Positions 4,973 to 5,816 of a stretch of 5,816 nt of DNA are shown in pieces. The notes beneath the pieces are model-generated. The model was not told where the DNA came from and searched no databases. It saw only the letters and a program-made list of their open reading frames with translations. The DNA comes from Anaerolineaceae bacterium (GTDB taxonomy: Bacteria > Chloroflexota > Anaerolineae > Anaerolineales > Anaerolineaceae): positions 258-6,073 of the forward strand of contig PMIV01000228.1 of assembly GCA_003158355.1 (NCBI GenBank), given 5' to 3'. How positions within the stretch are numbered: the first letter of the stretch is position 1; every line of letters starts with the position of its first letter. The position numbers were made by a program, and so were the translations under genes.

Positions 4973-5816
4973 CATGCTGGGTCCACGGTCGAGGGATCAT
5001 TATTTTCGGGCAGAACAGCAAGTTGCGAAAAAGGCTCGTGAATTGTTTGACGCAGCAGCTCCCAGACATTCTCTAAACGCCATTGCTTCCAAATTTCAAT
5101 AAAGGATTGGTAGAGTAACAAACGCTGCTGCTGCTTTTGTTCCAAAAGGTAAGTAAAACCGGGAACCAGGTTGCGGTAAGATCTGACACTACCAGAATAT
5201 ACCAGAGAACGTTTTTCTTCTTTTTTCATAAACTCGGGAAGATATTGAATCCAGGCATCACAATCGTGCAGATTTCCCAGAATCTCCTGGGTTTGACGTA
5301 ATGAAAGAAGCGGGGTCTTCAAACCGTTTGAATAGATAGGGGCAAATATCTCACAAGTATAACGCAGCCATTTAGCAGAGGTACGCATTTCGTGAATTTC
5401 CTTTATATTTTCCGGTTGAAAAATATACTCTTCCAGAGAAAGGAAATGGTTCAAACGATTGCTGATTGCTTCAAAAGACAGTGTGTACAACGCTGGAGTG
5501 TATAGGTAAGTTTGGCCTTCTTGTTTTTCCCACTGAGTTAACACTTTGGACAGTTTTTGTAATATTTTCTGTTCCTCAATCTTATCCAGAGCATTTATCA
5601 CATTGAGCTTGAATTTATTATTGGATTGGCTTAAGCGCAAGATAAGTCTGTTGATACCCGGTTTATAACGTTCATCTGGTAAAGTGAGAGACAAATTTTG
5701 CAGATATTCAATTTTTACATCATTGTCGCGCACTGCTCCAAGATCTTGAGAAATGCTGGTAATATATTCTAGCCAGCCCTGTGATTTGTGCTGAGGTAGA
5801 AAATCGGAGAATAATG
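4972..5816 (-). CDS. CHAD-domain protein (polyphosphate-binding fold), 5' end outside window
   Basis: The in-window part is 280 residues, read in frame from 5814 to the TGA at 4974-4972. CHAD is a helical domain with conserved histidines and basic residues that binds polyphosphate, and such proteins have been found on polyphosphate granules. The visible part begins with LFSDFLP, the end of the first basic helix, followed by LGAVRDNDV (25-33), a typical CHAD signature. The second repeat shows IHEMRTSAKWLRYTCEIF (140-157), with the conserved His and spaced Arg/Lys, then LRQTQEILGNLHDCDAW (172-188). A GTG at 5733-5731 opens a shorter frame, but it lies inside the LGAVRDNDV motif and is not the start. 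The initiator and first conserved His helix, and any N-terminal CYTH domain, would lie beyond 5816. The gene is on the same strand as HD-ppx, 162 bp upstream, and fits a polyphosphate role. Confidence 0.88.
   Translation of the reverse strand, partial: LFSDFLPQHKSQGWLEYITSISQDLGAVRDNDVKIEYLQNLSLTLPDERYKPGINRLILRLSQSNNKFKLNVINALDKIEEQKILQKLSKVLTQWEKQEGQTYLYTPALYTLSFEAISNRLNHFLSLEEYIFQPENIKEIHEMRTSAKWLRYTCEIFAPIYSNGLKTPLLSLRQTQEILGNLHDCDAWIQYLPEFMKKEEKRSLVYSGSVRSYRNLVPGFTYLLEQKQQQRLLLYQSFIEIWKQWRLENVWELLRQTIHEPFSQLAVLPENNDPSTVDPA

Noticed and set aside
1..5816. CRISPR array, tRNA/rRNA, insertion sequence or phage genes
   Set aside because: No regularly spaced repeats, tRNA-like cloverleaf, transposase or terminal inverted repeats are visible; the coding regions are ordinary chromosomal metabolic genes.

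Overview
The window is a dense bacterial segment, AT-leaning by eye, with six protein genes and no RNA genes, mobile elements or CRISPR. Shine-Dalgarno sites, short gene overlaps and sigma70-like promoter elements all point to Bacteria. The mix of a class III-type PPK2, a full-length PPX/GppA with its HD domain, a stand-alone CHAD protein and a YegS/DgkB-type lipid kinase gives an impression of Chloroflexota (Anaerolineae-like). That placement is only an inference from protein style; no marker gene is present.

Plus strand, left to right: the 3' part of a diacylglycerol/lipid kinase gene (1-818, 5' end outside the window); a histidine phosphatase superfamily gene (893-1579), probably co-transcribed with it; a 131-bp regulatory intergenic region with sigma70-like promoter elements, a repeated octamer and a perfect 20-bp palindrome; then a polyphosphate kinase 2 gene (1711-2529). 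An AT-rich hairpin at 2557-2586 separates this gene from the convergent minus-strand genes.

Minus strand, in transcription order from right to left: a CHAD-domain gene cut by the right edge (5816-4972); a 162-bp gap holding a cluster of GATC-centred palindromes; a stand-alone HD-domain gene (4809-4150); and a ppx/gppA-type exopolyphosphatase gene (4157-2589), whose start overlaps the HD gene by 8 nt.

The right two-thirds reads as a polyphosphate module: CHAD is a polyphosphate-binding fold, PPX hydrolyses polyphosphate (and/or pppGpp), and PPK2 uses polyphosphate to phosphorylate nucleotides. The least explained member is the small HD protein. By eye it is a paralogue of the C-terminal half of the neighbouring PPX (about 30 of 87 residues identical without gaps across the HD core) and is probably translationally coupled to it. 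It keeps the full set of HD metal-ligand positions, whereas the PPX copy has Glu at the last Asp position. This suggests that the free HD protein is either a partner or regulator of PPX or a separate phosphohydrolase acting in the same pathway.
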